A DNA stretch of 64,000 nt from Ooceraea biroi (taxonomy: Eukaryota; Arthropoda; Insecta; Hymenoptera; Formicidae): the NCBI RefSeq assembly GCF_003672135.1, contig NC_039517.1, forward strand, positions 11,990,601 through 12,054,600, given 5' to 3'. Position 1 is the stretch's first letter, and every line of letters begins with the position of its first letter. Positions 9,850 through 19,334 of the stretch are shown in pieces. Under the pieces are notes generated by a model. It saw only the letters and a program-made list of their open reading frames with translations. It made no database searches and was not told the DNA's origin. Made by a program: the position numbers and the translations under genes.

Positions 9850-11408
9850 TCATGATACAGGATGATCATGATGCAGCCCTCTTCTAATATACTCATACTG
9901 CCAAGAAACTTCACCAGGCGGTGTCAAAAAATAATCTGCGAGTTTGTCTCTTTGCTTATATGCAATTGCAGTTGCATTATGCATTGAAGTGGGAGGAATG
10001 TTTCTCATTGAAGTTTCAACACTTTGCCGCCATTGTCCAGGAATGCAATTACCTTCTGCATCTTCGGAGTCTACAAAATTAGGAGGACAATATATTTTGT
10101 TTTCTCCTTGCGCGAGATCTTCCTCAAATTTTATAAAATTGTGCAGACATATTGTCGCCATGACAATCGTATCCACATATTTCGGATGCATATTAATCGG
10201 TTTTCGATAGATCCTCCACCGTGAAGACAAAATACCAAAAGAATTTTCAATAGTACGCCTTGCTCTAGACAATCTGAAAATGGAACGCACAATGGAATTA
10301 AGGTAAGTAAAACACTTATCACGCGCGCGTGTATATAACATACATTATTATCCTATTATATTAATATCTATTAATAATAGTAATAAGTATAATTGCTAAC
10401 CTATAATTATATATTTTTTTTCTTTCATCAAGTAATTTTCCAACGTAAGGTCACATCATATTAATACTAATTGGAAAACCACTATCTCCAAGAAAAAATA
10501 ACGGCAATTTTACATTGCTTTTAGGAAGATTTACAGTTCCTTTAGGAAGATTTAACGTTTCTTCTTTTAGTGCTGCATAAATGTCAGAAGAGAAAAAAAT
10601 TCCACCATCGCTATTTCCACCATATGCACCTATGTCAACTAATGTAAACATATATCTGTAGTCACATGCAGCCATTAGCACAATGCTATATGTCTTTTAT
10701 AGTTGAAGAATAAACTTCCGGAATTTGGTGGAGCTTGTATCTCCACATGTTTTCCATCACATGATCCCAAACAGTGAGGAAAATTTCACTTTTGAAGGAA
10801 ACCATTACAAATAGTTTTCCATTCTTCCTCTTTAGGTACACGAAGGTAAATCGGTTGTAATACTTTTACTATGACTGAACAGGTTTCATGAATAATGTTC
10901 CGTACAGTGGATTCTCCACATCTAAAAGTTAGTGCAATGGATAATATTTGATCCCCAGTTGCTAAATATCTACAAAAAAATAATCTTGATATGTGAATAA
11001 AACAAAATACCAACATAGAACATTTACACAATGATGCTACACGTTTGTATCATTCTTTCATTTAATAGAACACGATAAAATAACTAAGTACCTTAGAGTT
11101 ATGGCCAATCGTTGCTCCGGACTAAAAGCTCGTTTACTTGTTTTAGTTAAAAAAGGCTTTGTCATTTGTAATAGATGGGAGAAAGTTTCTTTTGTCATCC
11201 TTACATATCGGAAAAATATTTCGACATCATTATATTTCAATTCATGGAAGAGGTGTTCGAAATCTTCATATAGAGGACGTGCAACATTGATTGGTCTGAT
11301 CCACCATCTTCGATTTAACCACCTTTTTCTTTCATTCCTTTTTTGTAACAATGCTAATAAGCACAATTGTAAGAGACACAAAATGAAATAATCATCATTT
11401 ATATCCAT
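9850..11408 (-). pseudogene. PIF/Harbinger transposase (HARBI1-like nuclease), three exons, nearly intact
   Basis: Minus-strand gene. Exon 1 (11408-11092) starts MDINDDYF and includes the RWWIRPIN motif. Intron 10970-11091 is GT-AG. Exon 2 (10969-10401) carries the helix-turn-helix-like GESTVRNIIHETC, the first catalytic aspartate in GSCDGKHVEI, and the second in VDIGAYGGNSDGGIF. Intron 10274-10400 is GT-AG. Exon 3 (10273-9850) carries the catalytic glutamate in RRTIENSFGILSSRWRIY. Both introns join the frame cleanly. Two lesions in exon 2 break it: a TGA just after ICNGFLQK and a one-base shift before the MAACDYR block. All three catalytic acidic residues persist. Family knowledge: Harbinger elements also need a Myb-like partner, and none is visible nearby. 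Terminal repeats were not found. Confidence 0.88.
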
Positions 11409-11536
11409 AATGATTTATGTATCCAGAAACCATTATATATTACATTCCATTATGTAGGAGCTCAACACCTTAAAATATTAAAAACATATTGATAACAAAA
11501 ACCTTCGTATATTTTTAAATTATTATATAATAATTA

Positions 11537-12346
11537 TACCCAGATAGCCAAATCGGACAAAGCACGTTTTACAATTGTGTTCTACATTATTATGTTGACA
11601 AAACTGCAGCAACAGCTAAGCATGATCTGCCCTCTTAATTAATGTCGGCAGAAATATATCAGAAAACAAGCAGTCTGCGTTATGCTATGCTTAAAAAAAT
11701 ACTATAAAATTTAAGCAGAAGATCTTAACATAAAAAGTTTAGATTTTAAACATTATGTGTTAGCATAATATATCGACAGATAATAAACTGAAAGTGAGCA
11801 TAACATGACATCATGCTATATTGGCAGAATATCCTCAGAAATCGAGCTAATCTGCAAGCACGACGTGACGGCAGAAACGCGGCAGAAATGGAGCATGCCC
11901 TGCTATGTCAAAATATAACAGCACAAACACAGCAAAAATACAGCATAGCTTGTTGCCACGTTTTTACCATCACGATGCGATGCAGATCATGCTCCATTTT
12001 TTCTGCGTTTTTGCCATTAATAGCTGATAAGATAGATCGTGTTCTGTCTTTGCCGCGTTTTTACCATTACGATATGATGGCAGACAATGCACGATTTTTG
12101 CTACGTTTGTGCCGTATATATCTAATATGATAGATTTTGTTCGATATTTGTTATTTTTCTGCTATCATGACATAATAGTAATTCATGCTTGATTTTTGCT
12201 GCATTTTCATTATCAAATTACATCAACAAGATGTGCTATCAGAAACTAAGCTTAATGGGATGCAGCAGATTAGAATCTGCTGCAAAGTCATGATTAACTT
12301 TGCTTGCATACTGCTGGCATACTGCTAGCATTTTGCTATCTGGGTA
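11537..12346. mobile_element. Non-autonomous inverted-repeat element, 810 bp
   Basis: Begins TACCCAGATAGC at 11537 and ends GCTATCTGGGTA at 12346; the inverted match continues into a looser A/T-rich stretch. If TA is counted as target, the element proper starts CCCAGATAGC. The interior has no gene but carries diverged repeats of about 60 bp built on CGTTTTTACCATTACGAT and GATTTTTGCT (about 11950-12200). Superfamily unknown. Confidence 0.7.
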
Positions 12347-13003
12347 AGTATTATTAGTTTCACAGCGACATACAAAAAGTTGTTGGTACTTGTTAAATTT
12401 GCATTAAATTGTAAATGCCAACACGCTTTCATGAAATAAATAAGTAATTAAATTTATATTGTGTTTATTAAAGTGCAATCCAGACATGCAATGTACAAAG
12501 AAAGTTGATTAGTTGATATACGATTTTAATGACTGAGAAGGTTAAAAACAGCATGATTGTGTCAAAATAAAATGTTTCATACTCATGATATTCATGATTT
12601 TGCAAGAAGAAGGCATTAGAAATGTAAAACTAAATGTAAATACAGCTATTCAACTAATATGGTTAGTCAATTAATCACATTTTCACGGTGTAAGAACACT
12701 AATGTCTATCTGATTTGTATTATCAGTAATTATTTGTCAATTTCGAATCTTTCTCATTTACAAAAAGTTTACATAACAACTATTTCCAAATATTAAAATA
12801 TTTAATTTTAATTCAAAATATCCTTACAAACTTTCAAAACATAAGATAAAACTTATACACATCACGTTTTTAACATATATTACCTTCACAATCGGCACCA
12901 TTTCACCTCTATCGTCTTAACAACTTTAAGGTTAGAATTTGTTACGGCTGATGCACAGGTTTGTGCGTTGCAGTGCTTTATGTTATGTACTATGCCTTAT
13001 GCG
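12347..13003. other. No gene seen
   Basis: AT-rich, no open frame of note and no clear repeat. It borders the 3' end of the Transib gene and may be its 3' flank. A tandem TTATGCG motif occurs near 12990-13015. Confidence 0.5.
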
Positions 13004-15064
13004 TTATGCGTTATGCAAAAGTCTGTGCTCCCGCCTATATTCTTTGTTAAAAATCTTTGCTGTGTCGAAACAAAAAGTTTTAAATTTAATAGGATCAATC
13101 GGAAGTTGATAGTTTAAAGCAACTAAAATGGTTTTGAAATTTTTAATTAATGTTACGTCAAGATCCAATACCTCAGCTAACAGGTCCGGCTTTTCAAATG
13201 CTCTTCTGCTAATGTTTCCAGTAGTACTAGTTCCAGCACCTCCTGATCTTGGTACATCTACTGACATTGAAAAGTTTTCTCGAAATCGTTCCTGAATTAA
13301 TGTTTTTCTTTTCTTCAAAATATTGTTTGCTTCATTTCCTACAACTTTCCAAACCTTTAATTCAAGACGATATGATACATGTAACAAGCATTCGAAGAAA
13401 CGAATTCACATATGCAGTGTAGACAAGCCATATTGTAACGTATCTGGCTTCGGTTCAAATACAGGAGTACCAAAATTTTTAATATCATTCATCTCATTTG
13501 GCCTGGCGTGACATATTGGGCAATTAACCACTCCAGAAGACTCAGTCAAAACACTCAATACTTTTCCATCTATAAGAGTACAAAAGAAGGAACAGGAGAC
13601 TATAATTTTTGTATTATTACTTAATTCGTATGTAATTGGACGCAAGTTTTTAATCTGTTCTTTTATTTTCTCACTTGTCGCTCTAATATTTGCTACATTT
13701 TCTTCTTTGAAGTCTAACATTATTGGCGAACAAAATCTTATTGACTGCGGAATTCTATTGCACCAATAAATTGCACCATGTTTAGCAATTAGACGTAGTG
13801 GGATGGTAGTTGTAGCTATCAAGCTAGCATCCGTTGTTCCACCTGATTCACCTAAGCTAACAAAGTGTTGATTATATGTAGAATGACCACTAGATCCATC
13901 AAAACCCCATGAGAATATCAATGTTGCTTCAATACATTGCAAGGATGTTTGTTGCATGTTAGCTTCAATAACTTCTGTTTGCATTTCTATTAGACGCTTA
14001 ACTCTATGTTCCAGGAAATTTTGAAGTGGAACTGTAGCTGATGTATCTGTAACAATTATCCCTGTGGGATAACATTTTTCTGTTTCCATTCTAACCAATT
14101 CATATCTTGGCCATATGTCAGCATTTCGTCGTTTAGATTCCATGTGCATATGATGATATTGATTTTTTGATCAATTATTATCAATTAAATAAGCCAAAAC
14201 TTCAACAGGAGTGGCTTTTATGACGTTATTTTCAGTGAAATTTGCACGGATCCTCTTAACAATTGCAGAGTTTTTCAACATTTCACTTATAACTGCTGCT
14301 AAATCATTATTTTTATTTTTCTTTGCTGATACTTTTGCAGCCATCAAAAATGTTTAAGTACTGTTGTTATTTTCTTCTGCCAGCTTGCTGGCATCTCTTC
14401 TCTGAGACTTCAGCGATTTTTCGTCAAACATTTTTTGAGGGCGTCCTGTCTTCGAAGATAAAAGCATCGGAGACTCTTTCGATAGCAAAATATTTTTGGA
14501 CTTTTGAAGTATACTCTTGGGATAAATGAAATCACTGTTCAACCATTCTTTATACTTAGATTCAAATTTTTTTCGATTTCTACTTACATTATTATAATAA
14601 CTTTTAGATCTGCTGAATAAAGAATAAACAGTTTTTAAAAGAATTTTTTCTTGCTCCTCATTAATTTTTTGCTCAAGTAGCTCTACAACATATCGGTAAC
14701 AACCTTGCACGTTTCCTGTAAAGAAGAATGTTTCGATTAAAAATCGCTTCGAAACATTCTGAATTTGTCGTTTCCGCCCAACTGAAACTTCTATTACTTC
14801 TGCAATATTATCCGGCGGATCCAACACGGAATTTTCCATCGTGTCCATTCCTATGGAAAAGTCAATATTGCAGCGACCTTCGTTTCCAGAAAGGATAGTG
14901 TCACTAATCCAAGAACACGAGCTTGAGCCTGGCAATCCATCAACTTCCAGAGCAATGTCTGGAAGGGTGACCTGATAGCCTGTTCTACTCAAGTCGTGGG
15001 AGCTACCCGCTCCAGGGTCCAAGTCATCATCAGTATTTCTATCCATGTGGGTACATTCATCCAT
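13004..15064 (-). pseudogene. Transib-type transposase (RAG1-core relative), C-terminus missing
   Basis: Minus-strand gene in consecutive segments. 15064-14354 is an N-terminal region with a GRPQKMFDEKS motif. After a frameshift near 14350 the frame runs 14340-13004, broken only by TGA at about 14171 and another at about 13406. Core features: WGFDGSSGHS with the first catalytic aspartate (about 13900), TTTIPLRLI, NRIPQSIRFCSPI, TLIDGKV with the second aspartate (about 13570), the zinc motif CPICHARP (about 13515), and the later block GTSTTGNISRRAFEKPDLL with KFKTFCFDTAKI. The final segment with the catalytic glutamate is absent: the frame ends EYRREHRLLHNA at 13004. Family knowledge: Transib is the transposon family from which the RAG1 core is derived. 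Both in-frame stops are TGA where the family has tryptophan, consistent with G-to-A decay. Confidence 0.82.
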
Positions 15065-15289
15065 TCCCCTCAGTGCTGCCCGTTCATCCTAAATTTCATC
15101 GAGTAAGGGTTTATTTACAGCACCGGGGCTCTTCCTTACCCTCTATTTAGGAATCATGACGAGTGGGCTATTTAGCCCTTTACCGGAGATCTTAAGGATT
15201 AGGAATGTATGAAATACCCACATATTTACATTATATAAATAATGTAAATTGCACTTCTTCCATATATGCTTTTCACATTAATTCAGTAT
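15065..15289. other. No gene; Transib 5' flank
   Basis: Non-coding sequence upstream of the Transib gene. I looked for a Transib-type CAC-starting end here and did not find a convincing one. Confidence 0.4.
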
Positions 15290-15293
15290 ACCA

Positions 15294-15540
15294 TATTGTA
15301 TCCGCTATTTTGAATTTCCAATTTTTGATCTCAGGTTCAGAATCAGCGACCTCAAAAACCTCTCGAGTCTCATTTTCTTGCAAAACAAACAATTTTTAAT
15401 ACTTTCGGTCGCCATATTGGATCCGCCATTTTGAATGTCATTTTTCATAATTCCAAATTTGACTTCAAATTTAGATGCAGTGACCCCAAAAATCTCCGAG
15501 TGAACATTTTCGACTAAAACCATGAACTTGCCGAGTTGGG
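15294..15540. repeat. Two diverged tandem copies, about 115-bp unit
   Basis: TATCCGCTATTTTGAATTTC at 15299 and GGATCCGCCATTTTGAATG at 15420 head two similar units, each followed by tttgacttcaaatttag or similar and an acctc/accccaaaaa..ctc segment. Diverged, non-coding. Part of a dispersed repeat family seems likely. Confidence 0.55.
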
Positions 15541-16090
15541 TAGAAACAGTCGATTGCAATTTTTAAAATTGTCTCTACTTACAAAAATCATATCTCACGA
15601 AGTCGTGCCTATGCGCAAATTTACTAAACGGTTTTAAGAAGAATAGTGTCCTACTTAACACTCGAATCCAAATTTGTCTTGTTAACCTTTGTTACTCAAA
15701 AGTTCTTGTCCTTTAAAAACCAGAAAATGATTAAATCATTATTTGTTTTTACTACAAGTAGAGATTTTCTTATCCAAAATAGTCAAAGTTTAATTTATTA
15801 TTATTTTTTTCAAGCATTAAGTAAGTGCTAAAAATTAGTTGAAACAATGGTGGGTAAATCTTTAATATTTAAGGAGAGAAAACATACCAAAGAAAAGAGT
15901 TTCTTCAACCTATTTCATGTACAATTTCGCACAATTTGAATATAAAATGAAAAAAATACTTTGCGTGGAACAAATTGTTTCAAATTTTTTCCTATGTGTC
16001 AGTAGGGTTTGTCGAAGCTTTTACAGTTTATAAATGTTACGAAACTTTACTTTGATTTTTGCCACTTTTGGCCAAAAAATAGGTACAAAC
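15541..16090. other. No gene seen
   Basis: AT-rich, no recognisable coding potential, no strong inverted repeat. Confidence 0.5.
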
Positions 16091-16099
16091 GTCCCATAG

Positions 16100-16290
16100 T
16101 GTGCCGGTGTCGTCGTCCGCGCAGTCACCTCCGCCGCCGTCATCGTTGCTGCCGTCGTCGACGCACTATTCACCGCTGCTGGTGTCGTCGTCGCCGCTGC
16201 CACCGCCGTAGCCGTCGTCGTCGTCAGGCGTAGATCACTGGCAGCCCTTGTCCCTGTCGCGGCCTGCGCTGAGTCAGGCATCGAAGATGG
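16100..16290. repeat. GC-rich low-complexity block (GTCGTC-rich)
   Basis: Trinucleotide-biased GTC/GCC sequence open in several frames on both strands (Ala/Thr-rich on minus, Arg- or Val/Ala-rich on plus). Openness in so many frames argues that composition, not coding, keeps it free of stops. It lies about 110 bp upstream of the Arg/Gly mini-ORF. Confidence 0.5.
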
Positions 16291-16399
16291 ACAGGCGACG
16301 TAAATAAATATAAACAAATATATAGGACAATATAATAAAATGTAATAAAATTATATATAATAAAGAGCATTCTCCTTTTTTCTCTTTTACAGCTCCACT

Positions 16400-16537
16400 A
16401 TGGAAGCGTGGGGTCGCGGTGGAGGGCGCGGGCAAGGTCGCGGTGGACGAGGACGAGGCGGACGAGGACGAGGCGGACGAGGACGAGGCGGACGAGGACG
16501 AGGCGGCAATCAAATTCTCTACATTCGTTTTCACTGA
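16400..16537 (+). CDS. 45-residue Arg/Gly-repeat mini-ORF
   Basis: ATG at 16400 opens a frame of 45 codons ending TGA at 16537. After MEAWGRGGG it consists of GGRGRG-type repeats built from a perfect 15-bp unit (GGACGAGGACGAGGC), then a short NQILYIRFH tail. A polypyrimidine tract ending TTTTACAG stands directly upstream, so it could be a second exon. RGG-type repeats bind RNA in many eukaryotic proteins, but a microsatellite that happens to be open is an equal explanation. No partner exon was identified. Confidence 0.3.
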   Translation: MEAWGRGGGRGQGRGGRGRGGRGRGGRGRGGRGRGGNQILYIRFH

Positions 16538-16847
16538 TTATTACTTATTACTGAATATACATACTCATATGTACTATAATAAATAACTTATATTTTATTA
16601 TCTTTCTGTTTTATTGTGCACAATGATACTATACCTATCCATATAGTATTGTCCATTATACATGTGATACCTATCCATAGTACTGTCCATTATATCGTAT
16701 ACGTAAAAATAACAGTATTAACATTAATTGCGTATTTAATTATATTTCAACTTCCACTATCTCTATGCTCTCTCTGATTCTTTTAACTATATTCATGAAC
16801 ATTCATGAACAAATTAAACATCGATAATGAAGTTAGGATTACGACGT
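16538..16847. other. No gene seen
   Basis: AT-rich, with a short direct repeat (TACCTATCCATA...TACTGTCCATTATA at about 16633 and 16668). Confidence 0.4.
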
Positions 16848-17357
16848 TTTCGAGAGACCCCTCGATTATCAGATCTGAATAACGGCGGATCCAAACTTCT
16901 AAGTAGGCTCAATGGGTAGCTTAGGTTCGAGTTGTATAAGAAAAGTGTTTTCATTTTTCTTCTACGTGTCCTACGAGCGGAGATATTGTGATGCAAAGTT
17001 CGAAATGTAACGATAATGAATTTTGATCGATAATAAAGTTAACATTATCGACTCTACACTTACGAGGCATCTCGAGCCATCTAGCGTCGAAACTACCGAA
17101 CTGTACATTTTTCCTCACCTTTTCGCGAGCCCCTCTTGCCCTCACTCTACGCTGGAGGAGAAAACGGAGTATCTTAATCGTGAAATCATCATATTCGACT
17201 TTTGCATCGCAATATCTCCGCTCGTAGGACACGTAGGAGAAAAATGAAAACACTTTTCTTATGCAAATCGAACCCAAGCTATCCATTGAGCCTACTCTAA
17301 ACTTGATCCGTTCAGTGGTTATTGAGATCTAATAATCTGAGTGTCTGCGAAAGCGTC
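16848..17357. mobile_element. Inverted-repeat element (MITE-like), about 510 bp
   Basis: Left arm 16848-17006 and right arm 17194-17357 are inverted copies of about 160 bp. The best-conserved part is TAAGAAAAGTGTTTTCATTT followed by the CTACGTGTCCTACGAGCGGAG block. The centre has no gene. Target duplications were not resolved. Confidence 0.75.
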
Positions 17358-17467
17358 GCTTCGCGTAATAGTGTCACGGTGCGGTCTCGCTGTGCGTATA
17401 CTTGGCGCAAGACACTACCGTGTCTCTTGATCATTAAGACTTTCCTTTCTATCGATCTGACAATGTT

Positions 17468-17728
17468 TATTGGTACTTAGTTACACGACGTTTCGACCAA
17501 ATATGCGGTCCTTTTCAAGTGGATACAATAATATTCTCTAACAAGTCATTTTAGAAAGAGAGATATTCCTGATGAACAACAACATTCTCACATCACTGAG
17601 GCTGACAAAGAAGTAGCTACTTGTTTGTCAGGCTCAGTAATGTGAGAATGTTGTTGTTCATCAGGAATATCTCTCTTTCTTAAATACTTAAATACTTGGT
17701 CGAAACGTCGTGTAACTAAGTACCAATA
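17468..17728. repeat. Foldback hairpin, 260 bp, possibly Penelope-derived
   Basis: A near-perfect palindrome: TATTGGTACTTAGTTACACG at 17468 mirrors the end at 17728, and the inner arms (about 17552-17596 and 17637-17681, containing ATTCCTGATGAACAACAACA) are identical. The left arm on the minus strand reads CTTGAAAAGGACC, a loop, then GGTCGAAACGTCG. That arrangement of a GNNNGAAAC-type core next to a short GGACC/GGTC stem resembles the hammerhead-type motif known from Penelope-like elements. No reverse transcriptase is present here. Confidence 0.65.
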
Positions 17729-17848
17729 TTCTAAATATTCTACGAAACTCGCGAGATTGTTTTAAATTTTAGATACTCTGAAAAATACTGTGGTGACATT
17801 TGAATCTATATCTCTGTTTAATTTAATTATTTTTGAAAATAATTTGCA

Positions 17849-18650
17849 ATGGATACGCTTTTATGTTTCAAATGTAATGAAAGTTTTGCTGGAATTAAAA
17901 ACTTCACAAAGCATTTTAGACAAAGTCATGGGATAATGGTTAGTAGATCACAAGCATCTAGATTTTACTGTCGACAACAGGAGTGCAATGCGCACTTTTT
18001 AAGATATGATTTTTTTATTCGACACTTAAAGAAATATCACATTGTACAAGATAGTCCGAGTATTTTTAACCATGATATACAAGAAAGTGAAGATGTTCAT
18101 CAACTTGAAGACATCAATGAAAGCCAAAATGTTTGCTTTGATGAATTCACATCAATTGAAAAATTAACGACGCTAGTTCAATCTCAACAATTCCTTGACA
18201 TATCTTCCAGTGCATTGAGAATGGTAGCCAATTTGAGAGCATCATCTTCATTAACAGGAGCAGCTTTAAGTAAAGTAATACACGCTACAGACTATTTTGT
18301 ATCAGACATATCGGACTATGCACAAAGTGAGATACTTAATTTTCTAAAAAAGAAAAACATCGAATTAGAAGATTCTGAAGTTAAAAAGTCTTTTAAGCAA
18401 GTTTGATTTCAATAATTTATTCAACAATATGGATACTGCTCACGGTCAAATTGAGGCACTTAAGAAATGTTATAATTATATTGAAGCTACTGAAATACCT
18501 CTGGGACATAGAAATGATCAACGGCTACATTCCATAAATCAATCCTGGTAGCAAAAGCAGGTTTATGAAACTTTTCAATATGTTTCAATAATATAAACAT
18601 TAAAGTTGGTTACCTCTCATGAAGATGTATGGAAGTATATTGAGTCCGAA
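17849..18650 (+). pseudogene. Host transposon gene 1, 5' segment: two C2H2 zinc fingers
   Basis: Starts MDTLLCFKC at 17849. Finger 1 is C-x2-C...H-x4-H (CFKC to HFRQSH), finger 2 is C-x4-C...H-x4-H (CRQQEC to HLKKYH). Then comes an acidic linker and a helical region to 18400. One extra base near 18401 shifts the frame; beyond it the readable frame continues (NLFNNMD, TFQYVSII, SHEDVWKYIESE) with two stops (TAG about 18549, TAA about 18597) up to 18650, where a solo LTR begins. The protein resumes at 24158 in the same frame. The C2H2-headed protein with this downstream part is a transposon-associated type that I recall from insects and fish. I do not know its superfamily for certain; a CACTA-like relationship is possible. 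An in-place gene count of lesions shows that it is dead. Confidence 0.65.
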
Positions 18651-18959
18651 TGTGACGTGCGGGTAACTCAAATACACTTTTTGTGAGTACTAATGTTCTT
18701 TAATGGTACTTTACATAAAGTGGTCACGTACTTTACAACTAAAATCGTGTTCTTTGTCTCGAAAAATGTCGCGGTACAATCGTTCGCGGGAATCGGAAGT
18801 AGAGTCCTATAATCAGAGACTCGCCAGGCGCGAACAGTTTCTTATTGGCTGACAGAATCACGTGGTTTTTCGTCGCCATCTTCTAACCATTTGATGCCTG
18901 AACGCAGTGCGTACACACACCGCAGTCGTTTACATCATACAAGGTTACATATGAAAAGG

Positions 18960-19330
18960 TAAGTTTAATCCTGAGAAAGCAAGTTTTGCGAGCATAATAT
19001 TGGTATTTTAGTTAATCTTTTATATAAGTTAAGTTATTCTTTTAACTAGTAACGTGAGTTGCTTCCACGATTTCCACACAATCATATAAAAACATACAAG
19101 TAATTTCGGAAATTGACTATTGTTTCTCAAAATACTCTAGGTACTGTAAATTTATTTTCGTGCGAAAACTTTCAGAGTTACCTACGTATGTTAAGGCAAA
19201 TTCTCTTTCTGAAGCAATGAATTTTGGAGGGTTACATTAAGTTTTCATTGTGTCATACACATTATCCTAATTTGACATTTCTTGCAACGTAAACAGTTTG
19301 TACTGATAGCACCGATTCCTTTCTTCCAGA
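18960..19330 (+). other. 5'-UTR intron of the P transposase (predicted)
   Basis: A consensus donor AAAAG|GTAAGT at 18959-18965 and a pyrimidine-rich acceptor TTTCTTCCAG ending at 19330 sit just upstream of the transposase ATG at 19335. This is a sequence-based splice prediction only. Confidence 0.5.
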
Positions 19331-19334
19331 TGAA

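Noticed and set aside
12684..12690. CACGGTG heptamer as a Transib end (RSS-like)
   Set aside because: The orientation fits the left end of the minus-strand Transib gene, but no matching CACCGTG-type end or duplicated target was found beyond 15064.
16021..16317. Ala/Thr-rich 98-codon minus-strand frame
   Set aside because: Trinucleotide composition keeps several frames open at once; no domain and no partner exon.
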